Notes: a model not told the origin generated them from the sequence alone. Shown: positions 15,340-24,097, counted from the stretch's first letter. The stretch: 38,343 nucleotides of DNA from Peptococcaceae bacterium (GCA_017547685.1 JAFYPD010000054.1:1-38343), one strand, 5' to 3'. Translations and numbers: made by a program.

Positions 15340-16965
15340 TTATGAAACCACAGCCAGTTTTACCACTTCACGCAACTCATCCACCGGAATCACTTCCACA
15401 CCCTGCACATGGGAGAACGAATCCTGCCAGTTCTGCCGGGGAATCAGCACCCGCTTTAATCCTGCCTGCCGGGCAGCTTCCACCTTGGCAGGGGTACCGC
15501 CAACCGGCAGCACCTTCCCGCGAATAGACACTTCACCAGTCATGGCCAGTTTGTTATCAATCGGTTTCTGACAGATGGCGGAATATACCGCGGTAGCGAT
15601 GGTAATCCCCGCTGAAGGGCCATCGATTGGTGTGCCGCCGGGGAAATTGACATGAATGTGATAACGATCCACGTCCACATGCAGTACCGTTTTCAGCGCA
15701 GTACAAACATTTTCCACCGAACAGCGGGCCATGCTTTTACGCCGGACTTTCTGCCCGTTGCTGCCCGGCAGCTCCTCTTCCTCCACAATACCGGTCACAT
15801 TTACGGTACCCTTCTCATCCTCTGCCGGGGTGACTGCCACCTCCACACCGCTTACAATGCCCATATTCGGCCCGCACACAGCCAGCCCGTTCACCAGTCC
15901 AATATCGGGTTCCGCAGCAATTCTGCTGTGCGGCCGCGGCGTATAATGGCAGCTGTTAATCACCCACTCGATATCTTCCCGGTTAATTTCCTGCCGGTTT
16001 TCCGCCGTCGCCATACCGGCAGCAATCTGTACCATATTCACCGCTTCCCGGCCATTGGCGGCATAATCGCTGATCAGTTCCAGCGCTCGTTTTGCGACAG
16101 GCATATCAATACGCTGCGCCGCCCGCTCTGCCACCGAGATAATCTCATCGGGCAGCAGGCTGCGAAAATAGATTTCCAGACAGCGGGACCGGATAGCCGC
16201 CGGAATTTCCCCGGGCTGACGGGTTGTGGCCGCAATCAGGCGAAAATCAGCAGGCAGTCCGTTGGTGAAAATATCGTGAATATGGCTCGGGATTTTTTCA
16301 TTATCCTTGCTGTAATAGGCGCTTTCCAGCAGCACCTTGCGGTCTTCCAGCACTTTCAGCAGTTTATTCATCTGCATCGGATGCAGCTCTCCGATTTCGT
16401 CAATATACAGTACACCGCCGTGCGCTTTTGTCACCGCACCGGGTTTTGGCTGGGGAATCCCGGCCACACCCATAGAACCGGCCCCCTGATAGATCGGGTC
16501 ATGCACAGAACCAATCAGCGGGTCGGCAATGCCGCGCTCATCAAAGCGGGAAGTTGCGCCGTCCACCTCCACAAAGGCTGCATCAGAGGCAAACGGGCTG
16601 GCCTCCATCTGTTTCGCTTCCTCCAGCACCAGCCGTGCAACCGTTGTTTTACCTACACCCGGCGGCCCGTAAATAATTACATGCTGCGGGTTTGGCCCGC
16701 ACATTGCCGCCCGCAGCGCCTTAATGCCTTCCTCCTGCCCAATTACATCAGCAAAAGAATCGGGCCGTGTTCGCGCCGTCAGCGGTTCCGAAAGATGAAT
16801 CGCCCGCATGGCCTCCAGCTTTTCCCGCTCCTTCTGCGTGTTAAACGTAATCTTTTGTTTGCTGCTCTGCTGATTACGAATCAGGCTGATAAAATAAACG
16901 CCAATGATCAGCGAAAAGAAAATCTGCACCACACCAAAAACCGTCCAAACCTGTCCATTCATCAT
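15340..16965 (-). CDS. lonB: LonB-type membrane-anchored ATP-dependent protease
   Basis: This second Lon-family protease has 541 residues and lacks the large N-terminal LAN domain. A membrane segment at about 8-28 (VFGVVQIFFSLIIGVYFISLI) anchors it. The AAA+ part has Walker A GPPGVGKTTVA and Walker B GVLYIDEIGEL. The protease domain carries Ser451 (PIDGPSAG) and Lys494 (GGTPAKV). In Bacillus, LonB is a forespore protease under sigma-F; whether this organism sporulates cannot be judged here. The ATG at 16965 follows AAGGAATGATGAGAT. It keeps the lonB-lon-engB order despite the insertion between lonB and lon. Confidence 0.95.
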   Translation of the reverse strand: MMNGQVWTVFGVVQIFFSLIIGVYFISLIRNQQSSKQKITFNTQKEREKLEAMRAIHLSEPLTARTRPDSFADVIGQEEGIKALRAAMCGPNPQHVIIYGPPGVGKTTVARLVLEEAKQMEASPFASDAAFVEVDGATSRFDERGIADPLIGSVHDPIYQGAGSMGVAGIPQPKPGAVTKAHGGVLYIDEIGELHPMQMNKLLKVLEDRKVLLESAYYSKDNEKIPSHIHDIFTNGLPADFRLIAATTRQPGEIPAAIRSRCLEIYFRSLLPDEIISVAERAAQRIDMPVAKRALELISDYAANGREAVNMVQIAAGMATAENRQEINREDIEWVINSCHYTPRPHSRIAAEPDIGLVNGLAVCGPNMGIVSGVEVAVTPAEDEKGTVNVTGIVEEEELPGSNGQKVRRKSMARCSVENVCTALKTVLHVDVDRYHIHVNFPGGTPIDGPSAGITIATAVYSAICQKPIDNKLAMTGEVSIRGKVLPVGGTPAKVEAARQAGLKRVLIPRQNWQDSFSHVQGVEVIPVDELREVVKLAVVS

Positions 16966-16985
16966 ATCTCATCATTCCTTCCAGA

Positions 16986-17034
16986 CAAAAACCGGCACAC
17001 CAGATTGCAACATTCTGCTACCTAGTATGCCGGT
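16986..17034 (-). terminator. Terminator of DUF4143 ATPase gene copy 2
   Basis: On the minus strand ACCGGCATAC and GTGTGCCGGT enclose a 24-base loop and are followed by TTTTGTC. It separates this ATPase gene from lonB. Confidence 0.75.
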
Positions 17035-17052
17035 TATGCGCGGTTTTATGAG

Positions 17053-18348
17053 TTATAAAAACATAGCCATGTATAGTGGAAAATTTTCCACCGTATCATT
17101 TCCGCTAACATTTTTTGACGATAATTTAATTCCGTGTGTCACTCCCCAATGTGTAATTGCCATCTGCATAGATTTCGCTTTCGTATTTTCTGCCGATTTC
17201 ACTTCAATCGCTGCAGCCTGTTTTTGATACCGAATAAAAAAGTCAATTTCTATCTGCGATTTATGCTCGAAATAATAAAGTTTTTTTCCTGCCTTGCCAA
17301 AGATATCAGCAATGATATTTTCATAAACAGCACCTTTATAAATGCCCAGATTCCCGTCAATAATATCTTCCTGCGAACCGTCCTCCAGCATTGCCATTAA
17401 AAGGCCAGTATCGCGCATATAAACTTTGAATGCATCAGTACGGGCATTTCCCTCAAGCGGCAGCTCGGGCTTTGCGAGATTATAACAGAAATTGATAACC
17501 CCTGCATCATACAGCCACATCAGGCTTCCTGCAAATTTTCGGGACGTTCCTCTTGTTTCCACCTGACTGTACTGAAATTTTTTATAATCCTTCGATAACT
17601 GTTTTGGAATAGATAAAAAACATGCTCTGGCTTTCGCCTTCTCCGTGCCTTCCGCATACTTGGCAATATCATCCATATAATCCGCAACAATGGCTTTCTG
17701 CAGCTTTAACACACTGGCAAAATTGTGGTTACTCACAAAATCCTGTACCACGCGCGGCATACCGCCTACAACAATATATTCCTTAAACAGTTCCATCATT
17801 TTTTCATGCATTGCATCGGGAACCGGTTCCCGATGTTCAAAATAATATCGAATATCACGAACTGACTGGGCACTGACTCCGTTTGCCCAGAGAAATTCTT
17901 CAAAATCCAGAGAATACATTTCCAGATGCTCTACATATCCGACTGGATAAGAAGGTACTTCTTTATAATTTATCCCAAGCAGCGAACCAGATGCCACGAC
18001 ATCATAGCGGCCATCCTGCGCAAGAAATTTCAAAGCTGTTCTCGCTTTCGGGCAATTTTGTATCTCATCAAGAAAAATGATTGTTTTATGCGGCACCAGT
18101 TCTGCATTTTTTACACGCAATGAAATCTGTTTGGTCAGCGTATCTACATCTAAATCACCATCAAAAATTGTTTTGTAGGCCGGATTTTCATCAAAATTAA
18201 TATACGTATAGTATTCATAGTTTTCTCTGGCAAACTGATTGATGATATATGTTTTTCCTACCTGACGCGCACCCTTTACCACCAGACACATTTTGTCATC
18301 ACGATTTTTCCAGGCAATCAACTCATCCATAATTTTTCGTTGCAGCAT
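17053..18348 (-). CDS. AAA+ ATPase with C-terminal DUF4143 domain (copy 2)
   Basis: This 431-residue paralogue of 9489-10829 has Walker A GARQVGKT at 26-33 and Walker B TIIFLDEIQNC. Further shared stretches are ASGSLLGINY, YSLDFEEFLWANG and GGMPRVVQDF. The C-terminal nuclease-like signature is QIEIDFF..AAIEVKS. The two copies are clearly homologous but diverged along their length, so the duplication or separate acquisition is not recent. I chose the ATG at 18348, eight bases behind GGAGG; an upstream ATG at 18381 has no ribosome site. A strong promoter (18370-18398) and tandem repeats (18403 onward) precede it. The role of the family is unknown. Confidence 0.9.
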   Translation of the reverse strand: MLQRKIMDELIAWKNRDDKMCLVVKGARQVGKTYIINQFARENYEYYTYINFDENPAYKTIFDGDLDVDTLTKQISLRVKNAELVPHKTIIFLDEIQNCPKARTALKFLAQDGRYDVVASGSLLGINYKEVPSYPVGYVEHLEMYSLDFEEFLWANGVSAQSVRDIRYYFEHREPVPDAMHEKMMELFKEYIVVGGMPRVVQDFVSNHNFASVLKLQKAIVADYMDDIAKYAEGTEKAKARACFLSIPKQLSKDYKKFQYSQVETRGTSRKFAGSLMWLYDAGVINFCYNLAKPELPLEGNARTDAFKVYMRDTGLLMAMLEDGSQEDIIDGNLGIYKGAVYENIIADIFGKAGKKLYYFEHKSQIEIDFFIRYQKQAAAIEVKSAENTKAKSMQMAITHWGVTHGIKLSSKNVSGNDTVENFPLYMAMFL

Positions 18349-18369
18349 ACCATCGCCTCCAATGCTTAT

Positions 18370-18398
18370 AGTATAGCACATTTCATCGGCATATACAA
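18370..18398 (-). promoter_or_regulatory. Promoter of DUF4143 ATPase gene copy 2
   Basis: On the minus strand TTGTAT and TATACT are separated by exactly 17 bases, with the -10 about 21 bases before the start codon. Confidence 0.65.
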
Positions 18399-18402
18399 AT
18401 CC

Positions 18403-18490
18403 GTATGCATATTTTTCCTGCGAATAATGGTATGTGTATGCAGCTTTTTCCTGTGAATATCACTATGCATGTGCAGTTTTTTCATTTCAT
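18403..18490. repeat. 33-bp tandem direct repeats upstream of an ATPase promoter
   Basis: Two imperfect 33-base units begin at 18403 and 18436, with common GTATGCA..TTTTTCCTG.GAATA. A third, weaker part copy begins near 18469 (TGCAGTTTTTTC). They lie directly upstream of the -35 of the promoter at 18370-18398 on the minus strand. Confidence 0.7.
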
Positions 18491-18556
18491 TTTTCACGAT
18501 ACCCCCATCAAAAACCGCTGATGGACGATAAATATTATTTATATTATGATTTAATC

Positions 18557-18570
18557 AAGTTGATCAACTT
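18557..18570. promoter_or_regulatory. Palindromic operator candidate upstream of the ureohydrolase gene
   Basis: AAGTTGATCAACTT is a perfect 14-base palindrome in AT-rich DNA 30 bases ahead of the start codon, directly next to a possible -10 (TATAAA). It could be the site of the LysR regulator at 21113; this is inference. Confidence 0.45.
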
Positions 18571-18600
18571 ATAAAATAAACTAGGAAAGAGGCATTTACC

Positions 18601-19554
18601 ATGGACAAACAAAACTATATTGATTCTCTGAATTCCCCGCGTTTTTCGGGTATCAAAACTTTTATGCGTCTGCCTCACACGACAGATTTAACCAGCGTAG
18701 ACTTTGCAATCGTTGGGGTTCCGTTTGACACGGGCTGTTCGTTTGCAACCGGCAGCCGTTTTGGCCCGCAGAGTATCCGGGAGGCATCCACCATCTTAAA
18801 ACCTTACAATCCTGTTCTGAAAGTGGATGTTTTTCAATATTGTAAAGGGATTGACTACGGTGATGTGTTAGTTATCCCGGGGTACATCGAGGATACGTAT
18901 GCCGCAATTGAACAGGGATTACAGCCAATTGTGGATGCCGGTGCTGTTCCAGTATGTTTAGGCGGTGACCATTCTATCACGCTGGCAGAACTGAGAGCCA
19001 TTGTGAAAAAACATGGCCCTGTCGCTCTGATTCATTTTGACTCACACAGTGATACCGGTGATTTGTATTTCGGCCGTCCTTATAACCACGGCACCACGTT
19101 CCGCCGTGCTATGGAGGAAGGTCTGATTCTGCCGGACCATATCCTGCAGATTGGCCTGCGCGGCCCGCTGTACAGCCCGGACCAGTTTGATTATGCCCTG
19201 TCTCACGGGTTCGAACAATTATCCAACTGGGATATCCGTGAAATGGGATTCGAAAAAGTGATTGAAAAAATGCAGGAGAAAACAGCCGGATGTCCTGTTT
19301 TTGTCACATTCGATATTGACTTCCTGGATGCCGCTTATGCGCCTGGCACAGGTACCCCTGAGATTTGCGGTTTTAACACATTCGAGGCCCAGTTGCTGAT
19401 GTTAAAAGGGCTGAAAGGTACCAGCATTGTTGGTGTAGACTTGGTGGAAGTTCTGCCGGCAGCCGATTCTCCCGGCATGATTACCAGTTACGCAGCTGCA
19501 GGGATTCTGTTTGACTTCCTGTCATTGTTGGCAGATAAAAAACGCAACGGTTAA
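18601..19554 (+). CDS. Ureohydrolase (agmatinase / guanidinobutyrase-like)
   Basis: This enzyme of the arginase/agmatinase family cleaves a guanidino group to urea with a binuclear metal centre. It has 317 residues. Ligands are His124 (GGDHS), Asp147-His149-Asp151 (DSHSD) and Asp238/Asp240 (DID), followed by APGTGTPE. The N-terminal FMRLPHTTDL, GSRFGPQSIREAS and LKPYNP, and also HGTTFRRAMEEG, resemble guanidinobutyrase/guanidinopropionase-type members at least as much as E. coli SpeB. The substrate could be agmatine, a guanidino acid or guanidine itself. The ATG at 18601 has AGGAAAGAGG. The sodium symporter gene 35 bases downstream is probably in the same operon and may import the substrate. 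Confidence 0.92.
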   Translation: MDKQNYIDSLNSPRFSGIKTFMRLPHTTDLTSVDFAIVGVPFDTGCSFATGSRFGPQSIREASTILKPYNPVLKVDVFQYCKGIDYGDVLVIPGYIEDTYAAIEQGLQPIVDAGAVPVCLGGDHSITLAELRAIVKKHGPVALIHFDSHSDTGDLYFGRPYNHGTTFRRAMEEGLILPDHILQIGLRGPLYSPDQFDYALSHGFEQLSNWDIREMGFEKVIEKMQEKTAGCPVFVTFDIDFLDAAYAPGTGTPEICGFNTFEAQLLMLKGLKGTSIVGVDLVEVLPAADSPGMITSYAAAGILFDFLSLLADKKRNG

Positions 19555-19589
19555 GTACTTTTATATTTTTATTTCAGGAGGCAAAAAGT

Positions 19590-20996
19590 ATGGGAACAAT
19601 TGATTTTATTATTATTTTCTTGTATCTCTTTGGTATGATTTTTGCAGGCTTTGTTGGCATGAAAAAAGCAAAAAATACAGACGACTATCTAATTTCCGGG
19701 CGTTCCCTTTCCCTTCCGATTTTCGTCTGCTGTATCGCCACTGTAGTAATCGGCGGTGGGGCAACTTTCGGTCAAGCAACACAAGGTTACAACAACGGTA
19801 TTTCCGGTATGTGGATGGTTACCATGTTCGGCCTTGGTGTACTGGCACTCGGTTTTCTGTTATCCTCTGAATTATCTAATCTGCGTATTTTGACAATTGG
19901 TGAAATGTTAAAATTGCGTTATGATGATAAAGCACAATGGATTAGTTCGATTATTTCTGCATTTTATACAATCATGGTTGCTGTTACCAACACAATCGCT
20001 CTGGGTGCCTGTGTGCAGACTATTTTTGGCTGGTCATTGCCTGTTTCTATTCTTTTTGTATCGGGCATCTGTATTCTTTACACTTTGCTAGGTGGTATGA
20101 TTTCGATTAACATTACAGATGTTGTTCAGTTTATTTTAATGACTGTTGCTATCTTCTTCGTTCTCATCCCAAGCGGTCTGGCTAAAGTTGGTGGGTTCAG
20201 CGGTCTGCAAGCCACTTTACCGGAAAGTTATTTTGATCCATTCGCAGTCGGAGGCATGAGAATATTCTCTTGGTTTGTACTGTTCACTCTAGGACTTATG
20301 ATTGGTCAGGATATCTGGCAACGCGTTTTCACCGCTAAAAGTAACAAAGTAGCAAAACAAGGGACTATTATTGGCGGTATTTATGTCATCTTCTGGGCTG
20401 GTGCTATGACACTTGCCGGTATGCTGGCTATGGCTCTGCTACCTGATATCAATCCGCAAAATGCCTTATCCGAAATCACAGTTGCAGTTGCGCCACATGG
20501 TTTCATCGGTCTGGTATTTGCCGGTATCATGTCTGCTTTCATGTCCACCATTTCCGGTACTGTTATCGCTTCTTCAACTTTAATTATCAACGATATTCTG
20601 AAACTAAACGGTGATTCGCTGAAACACTCTCGTATCACTGTAATTGTGATTGGTGTTTCTGTCATGGTAATAGCTATTGTAATCGGTAATGTACTAACCG
20701 CCCTGGATATTGCCTACGCAATTTTATCCGGTAGTATTACGATTCCGGTTATGGCCGCCTTCTTCTGGAAACGAGCAAATTGGCAAGGTGCTCTTGCTTC
20801 TATGGCAGCAAGTTCTATTGTGATTCTTGCAACAATGGTAATTTTCGGAACATCTTCCCCATTCCCGATTTTAATCGGTATCGCTGTATCGTTCGTTACT
20901 TTAGTAGCTGTAAGTCTGATGACTGCACCGACACCGAATAAACAGATGGAAATCTGGGAACAGAAACTGGTTGATAATGAACCTTCTAACTTCTAA
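19590..20996 (+). CDS. Sodium:solute symporter (SSS family)
   Basis: This 468-residue membrane protein of the SSS/PutP family couples sodium entry to solute uptake. It has about 13 hydrophobic segments. Family features include the N-terminal DDYLISGRSLSLP, the core IATVVIGGGATFGQATQGY and the sodium-site region GIMSAFMSTISGTVIASSTLIINDI. The ATG at 19590 has AGGAGG. It stands between the ureohydrolase and a LysR regulator, all on the same strand, so it probably imports the guanidino or polyamine-type substrate. SSS members are diverse and the substrate cannot be read from motifs alone. Confidence 0.93.
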   Translation: MGTIDFIIIFLYLFGMIFAGFVGMKKAKNTDDYLISGRSLSLPIFVCCIATVVIGGGATFGQATQGYNNGISGMWMVTMFGLGVLALGFLLSSELSNLRILTIGEMLKLRYDDKAQWISSIISAFYTIMVAVTNTIALGACVQTIFGWSLPVSILFVSGICILYTLLGGMISINITDVVQFILMTVAIFFVLIPSGLAKVGGFSGLQATLPESYFDPFAVGGMRIFSWFVLFTLGLMIGQDIWQRVFTAKSNKVAKQGTIIGGIYVIFWAGAMTLAGMLAMALLPDINPQNALSEITVAVAPHGFIGLVFAGIMSAFMSTISGTVIASSTLIINDILKLNGDSLKHSRITVIVIGVSVMVIAIVIGNVLTALDIAYAILSGSITIPVMAAFFWKRANWQGALASMAASSIVILATMVIFGTSSPFPILIGIAVSFVTLVAVSLMTAPTPNKQMEIWEQKLVDNEPSNF

Positions 20997-21036
20997 ACGA
21001 TATAAGTATATTGCTTGTTTTTTAACAAGTAAATAG

Positions 21037-21086
21037 CTGTAAAAGTCCTTTTATGGTAAACTTTACTCATAAAAGGACTTTTACAG
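21037..21086 (+). terminator. Long perfect hairpin between symporter and LysR genes
   Basis: CTGTAAAAGTCCTTTTATG (21037-21055) and its exact complement (21068-21086) give 19 perfect pairs with a 12-base loop. It could end the symporter transcript, although the T-run is short, or lie in the LysR leader as an operator. Confidence 0.65.
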
Positions 21087-21112
21087 ATTTGTCAGGAAAG
21101 GCAGTGGTTGTT

Positions 21113-22027
21113 ATGAAATTAGAGCAGCTTTATTATTTGACAGAAGCCATTAAATTTGGCTCTATATCCATTGCTGCGCGTGAAAACTATGTACCCCAGT
21201 CAACTGTCAGTACCTCTATCACCCGTCTGGAAAAAGAACTGGAAACCTCACTGCTAAAGCGTACCAACAAAGGAATCTTTGCCACCGAAGCTGGACAGGA
21301 AATCGCAGAAAAAAGTAAACAGATTTTCTCCCTGCTCGATGAAATCCGTTCTTCTGCCTGCAATGCAGAAAATCGATTTGCCCTCAACATTGTTGCGATG
21401 CCATCTCTCGTAGATACGGTACTCGCTGATGTTTTTATCGAAATCGAACAAAATAATCACCCTCTGATGGTGAATGTCGTGACCGATGAACCAAATGTCA
21501 TTTTACAAAATGTGCAGCTTGGTCTTTCTGATTTAGGAATTATTTTTGATAATCAACCGTTTCATTATCCAGATTTAACCTATGAACCGTTATTTATTGA
21601 TTCTTATTGCTTGTTTGTGGGAAAAAACTCGCCATACTATCAATGGGATTCCATCTCTATCAATGAGGCACTTACCTGTCATCATATCACCTACAAAACC
21701 GAATACGAACGGGAAACCAATCTGCTGACACGGATGATCAGTCCTTACGGAAAGCCGGACATCGCATTACGTGTTGACAATACAGAATCCATGCGCAGAA
21801 TCATTGCTAAAAGTCAGTACGTCGCTTTTTTTCCTCATTTCACCACATACCATGACGCATATATCGAATCTGAAAAAATCAAGGCTCTTCCAATTCATGA
21901 TGCCAATCTAACTCTTTATATCGGCTATATCGAAAGCCGTAATTTCAGAGATTTGCAGGGAAATCAGATTTTTCTGAAGCTGCTGCAAAAGATTGTTCAG
22001 GAAAATAATTATCAGCAGTCCGAATGA
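21113..22027 (+). CDS. LysR-family transcriptional regulator
   Basis: The protein has 304 residues. The N-terminal winged helix-turn-helix reads LEQLYYLTEAIKFGSISIAARENY and STSITRLEKELETSLLKRTNKG. The rest is a periplasmic-binding-protein-like inducer domain. I start it at the ATG at 21113 (MKLEQLYYL), where the family normally begins; GGAAAGG lies 11 bases upstream, slightly far. A longer frame from 21053 would place the hairpin at 21037-21086 inside the coding region and is unlikely. It follows the ureohydrolase and symporter genes and is the obvious candidate to control them. Confidence 0.92.
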   Translation: MKLEQLYYLTEAIKFGSISIAARENYVPQSTVSTSITRLEKELETSLLKRTNKGIFATEAGQEIAEKSKQIFSLLDEIRSSACNAENRFALNIVAMPSLVDTVLADVFIEIEQNNHPLMVNVVTDEPNVILQNVQLGLSDLGIIFDNQPFHYPDLTYEPLFIDSYCLFVGKNSPYYQWDSISINEALTCHHITYKTEYERETNLLTRMISPYGKPDIALRVDNTESMRRIIAKSQYVAFFPHFTTYHDAYIESEKIKALPIHDANLTLYIGYIESRNFRDLQGNQIFLKLLQKIVQENNYQQSE

Positions 22028-22109
22028 ACAGATTGTAAATTAAATTAATGCTGGAAATGGCTTCTTCCTGTTTTGAAAGCAGATACTCCACGATTATCAC
22101 GACTATATA

Positions 22110-22159
22110 AAAAACGGTGAATCGGATGTGCATATCTACATATCCGGTTCACCGTTTTT
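22110..22159. terminator. Bidirectional terminator between LysR and ABC permease genes
   Basis: AAAAACGGTGAATCGGAT pairs with ATCCGGTTCACCGTTTTT (one mismatch) around a 14-base loop. A- and T-runs on both sides serve the two convergent transcripts. Confidence 0.85.
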
Positions 22160-22183
22160 ATTATCCGTTATCTGTTAATCTGT

Positions 22184-22921
22184 TTATTTCCACTTGCACA
22201 GTCTGCTTTCCAGCAGGTCTACGACCCAGTATAAAATCAGGCCCAGCAGTGCCAGCCCGATGATACCGGCGTACATGGCCGGATATTCGCGGGTTTCCAT
22301 GCCATCCAGAATGAAATATCCCAAACCGTCAAAAGATGCGAAGGTTTCAGCAAAAAACAGAATGGCGATGGCAGTTCCCAGTGTGATGCGCAGCGAGGTT
22401 AAAATCTGCGGCAGACAACTCGGCAGAATGAGATGGCAGAAGGTCTGCCACGGTGTGGCGTTCAGAGAGCGCATGGACTGCAGACTGGCTTTCGGAATAC
22501 TGCTGGCCGCGTCGCGGGTAACCACCACAATCTGAAAAAACACCACCAGCGCAATCAGAAAAATTTTCGGCCAGTTGCCTAACCCCATCAGCACAACGAT
22601 GACTGGCAGGAACACTACCTTCGGCAATGGATACAGCAGATATACAATCGGGTTCAGCAGACGGCCCAGCCACTGGATACGGCCCATGGCCAGCCCCAGC
22701 GGAACGGCCAGCACCATAGCCAGAAAAATGCTGCTCAGAATACGGAATGTGCTAATCAAAAAATGCCGCCCCATATCGCCGTAAATCAGGAATTCAAAGA
22801 ATGCAGCAAAAGATGCCCCCGGCGCTGGCAGAAAGGGTTTGTTTAACGCCATGCTGCCCAGCTGCCAGATTGCCGCAACCACTGCAAAGCCGATGAAACC
22901 ATTGATGAGTTTATTCTTCAT
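22184..22921 (-). CDS. ABC transporter permease (SsuC/ThiX/TauC type)
   Basis: This membrane subunit of a nitrate/sulfonate/thiamine-precursor-type importer has 246 residues and about six hydrophobic segments. The conserved PKVVFLPVIVVLMGLGNWPKIFL is followed by the ATPase-coupling loop around MRSLNATPWQTFCHLILPSCLPQILTSLR. I start it at the ATG at 22921, behind GGAGG, which overlaps the ATPase stop codon by 11 bases and suggests coupled translation. It works with 22911-23666 and the binding lipoprotein 24098-25084. Confidence 0.94.
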   Translation of the reverse strand: MKNKLINGFIGFAVVAAIWQLGSMALNKPFLPAPGASFAAFFEFLIYGDMGRHFLISTFRILSSIFLAMVLAVPLGLAMGRIQWLGRLLNPIVYLLYPLPKVVFLPVIVVLMGLGNWPKIFLIALVVFFQIVVVTRDAASSIPKASLQSMRSLNATPWQTFCHLILPSCLPQILTSLRITLGTAIAILFFAETFASFDGLGYFILDGMETREYPAMYAGIIGLALLGLILYWVVDLLESRLCKWK

Positions 22922-23666
22922 GACTGCCTCCAATCCAGCTTCGCAGCTGACTGCAATGCTGATAAAATTCCGCCGTACCGCGGTAGGACTGCTGCCCGCT
23001 GTGCGGATTATCCACCACATGGCACAGTTTTCCGCTGTTATCCGAGAACACGGCAATTTTCTGCCCCAGAAAAATGGCTTCCTCAATATTGTGGGTTACC
23101 ATCACCAGTGTCAGATTCTCCTGCTCACACAGTTCCAGCACAATATTCTGCATGGTTTCGCGGGTTAAAGCATCCAGTGCAGAGAATGGCTCATCCATCA
23201 GCAGCACCTTCGGCTGTGCAATCAATGCACGGGCAATGGCGACACGCTGGCGCTGCCCGCCCGATAACTGTGCCGGGAATTTTTTTGCATGCTCCTCCAG
23301 CTGCAGCTGTTTTAATAATTCCATCGTACGCTGTTTTGTTTCCGCTTTTGGCTTTTTCTGCAGCACCAGCGGCAGAGCCACATTCTGCTCCACCGTCTTC
23401 CACGGAAACAGGCCATATTCCTGCAGAATCACGCTGATTTCCCCGTGCGGCTTTGTTAACGGCTGATTCTGATACAGCACCTGGCCGGAAACCGGCGTAT
23501 TCAGTCCTGCCAGCAGATGCAGCAGCGAACTTTTCCCGCAGCCTGACGGCCCGATCACCGCCCACCGTTCCCCCTGTTCAATTGTTAAATCAATATGGTC
23601 CAGTACCTTCTGCAGCCCGCCCTCCGGCCGGGTATAATGCAGAAGGGCATCTTTCAGTTCCAGCAT
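22911..23666 (-). CDS. ABC transporter ATP-binding protein (SsuB/TauB/ThiZ type)
   Basis: This ATPase has 251 residues, with Walker A GPSGCGKSSLLHLLAG, signature LSGGQRQRVAIARAL, Walker B VLLMDEPFSALDAL and H-loop VTHNIEEA. The DEPFSALD form and the shape of the protein place it in the nitrate/sulfonate/taurine class. The ATG at 23666 (MLELKDALLHY) has AGGAGA; a longer frame lacks a ribosome site. Upstream, two large repeats (23741-24086) separate it from the binding-protein gene of the same system. Confidence 0.94.
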   Translation of the reverse strand: MLELKDALLHYTRPEGGLQKVLDHIDLTIEQGERWAVIGPSGCGKSSLLHLLAGLNTPVSGQVLYQNQPLTKPHGEISVILQEYGLFPWKTVEQNVALPLVLQKKPKAETKQRTMELLKQLQLEEHAKKFPAQLSGGQRQRVAIARALIAQPKVLLMDEPFSALDALTRETMQNIVLELCEQENLTLVMVTHNIEEAIFLGQKIAVFSDNSGKLCHVVDNPHSGQQSYRGTAEFYQHCSQLRSWIGGSHEE

Positions 23667-23740
23667 ATTGGATATCTCCTTGCATTCTGATTTTATGTGT
23701 TCTGGTGCAATGATTATTATCACATTTATGTACAGATACC

Positions 23741-23911
23741 GGTACGGCAGCTACCTTGCTTACCCCGCTAAAGCCGGGCATCTGCTTGTCTGTCCAGCGC
23801 AATTTGGACTAACGTCCATTGCGCATCGGACAGAACTGCGCATCTGCTCCGTTTTTGCCCCGCGCTTTTCTGCGGGGTAGGCGGACGAATCAGCAATGGT
23901 AGCTGCCTACC
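23741..23911. repeat. Large palindromic element, family C copy 2
   Basis: The outer arms GGCAGCTACC (23746-23755) and GGTAGCTGCC (23898-23907) pair, with further pairs on both sides. Next comes TACCCCGC (23761-23768) with GCGGGGTA (23872-23879). The core hairpin at 23791-23832 reads TGTCC, GCGCAAT, GGAC, loop, GTCC, ATTGCGC, GGACA and matches copy C1 (3923-3966) with two paired base changes. The GCGGGG strand can instead pair with a nearer CCCCGC at 23859, giving two competing folds. Confidence 0.85.
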
Positions 23912-23936
23912 GTTATAATTGTGCAGAATATTGAAT

Positions 23937-24086
23937 CAGACAGCGCAGAATGTATATTACGAATTCTGGCTTACGCCGAACACCGACGAAGATTGTTCAA
24001 ATCGTGGCAAACGAAGTTTGACAAAGATGAACAATCAAGAAGATGTACGGCATTAAACAGAAGAGTGTATACTTCTGCGCTGTCTG
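23937..24086 (-). repeat. Large palindromic element, family B copy 2 (inverted)
   Basis: Perfect 14-base arms CAGACAGCGCAGAA (23937-23950) and TTCTGCGCTGTCTG (24073-24086) enclose a core that is nearly the reverse complement of 14451-14603. It begins 12 bases after the stop codon of the binding-protein gene at 24098. Inner stem GATTGTTCA/TGAACAATC and the CAAAC/GTTTG hairpin are kept (one side AAGTTTG/CAAACG). Confidence 0.88.
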
Positions 24087-24097
24087 TTACACTTTAT

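Noticed and set aside
15652..17025. A 457-codon open frame on the plus strand opposite lonB
   Set aside because: It is the complement of a clear protease gene, is rich in His, Arg and Gln as is typical of antisense frames, and has no ribosome site or recognisable domain.
18403..18490. Tandem 33-bp repeats as a CRISPR array
   Set aside because: There are only two to three imperfect units without unique spacers, and no cas gene is in the window.
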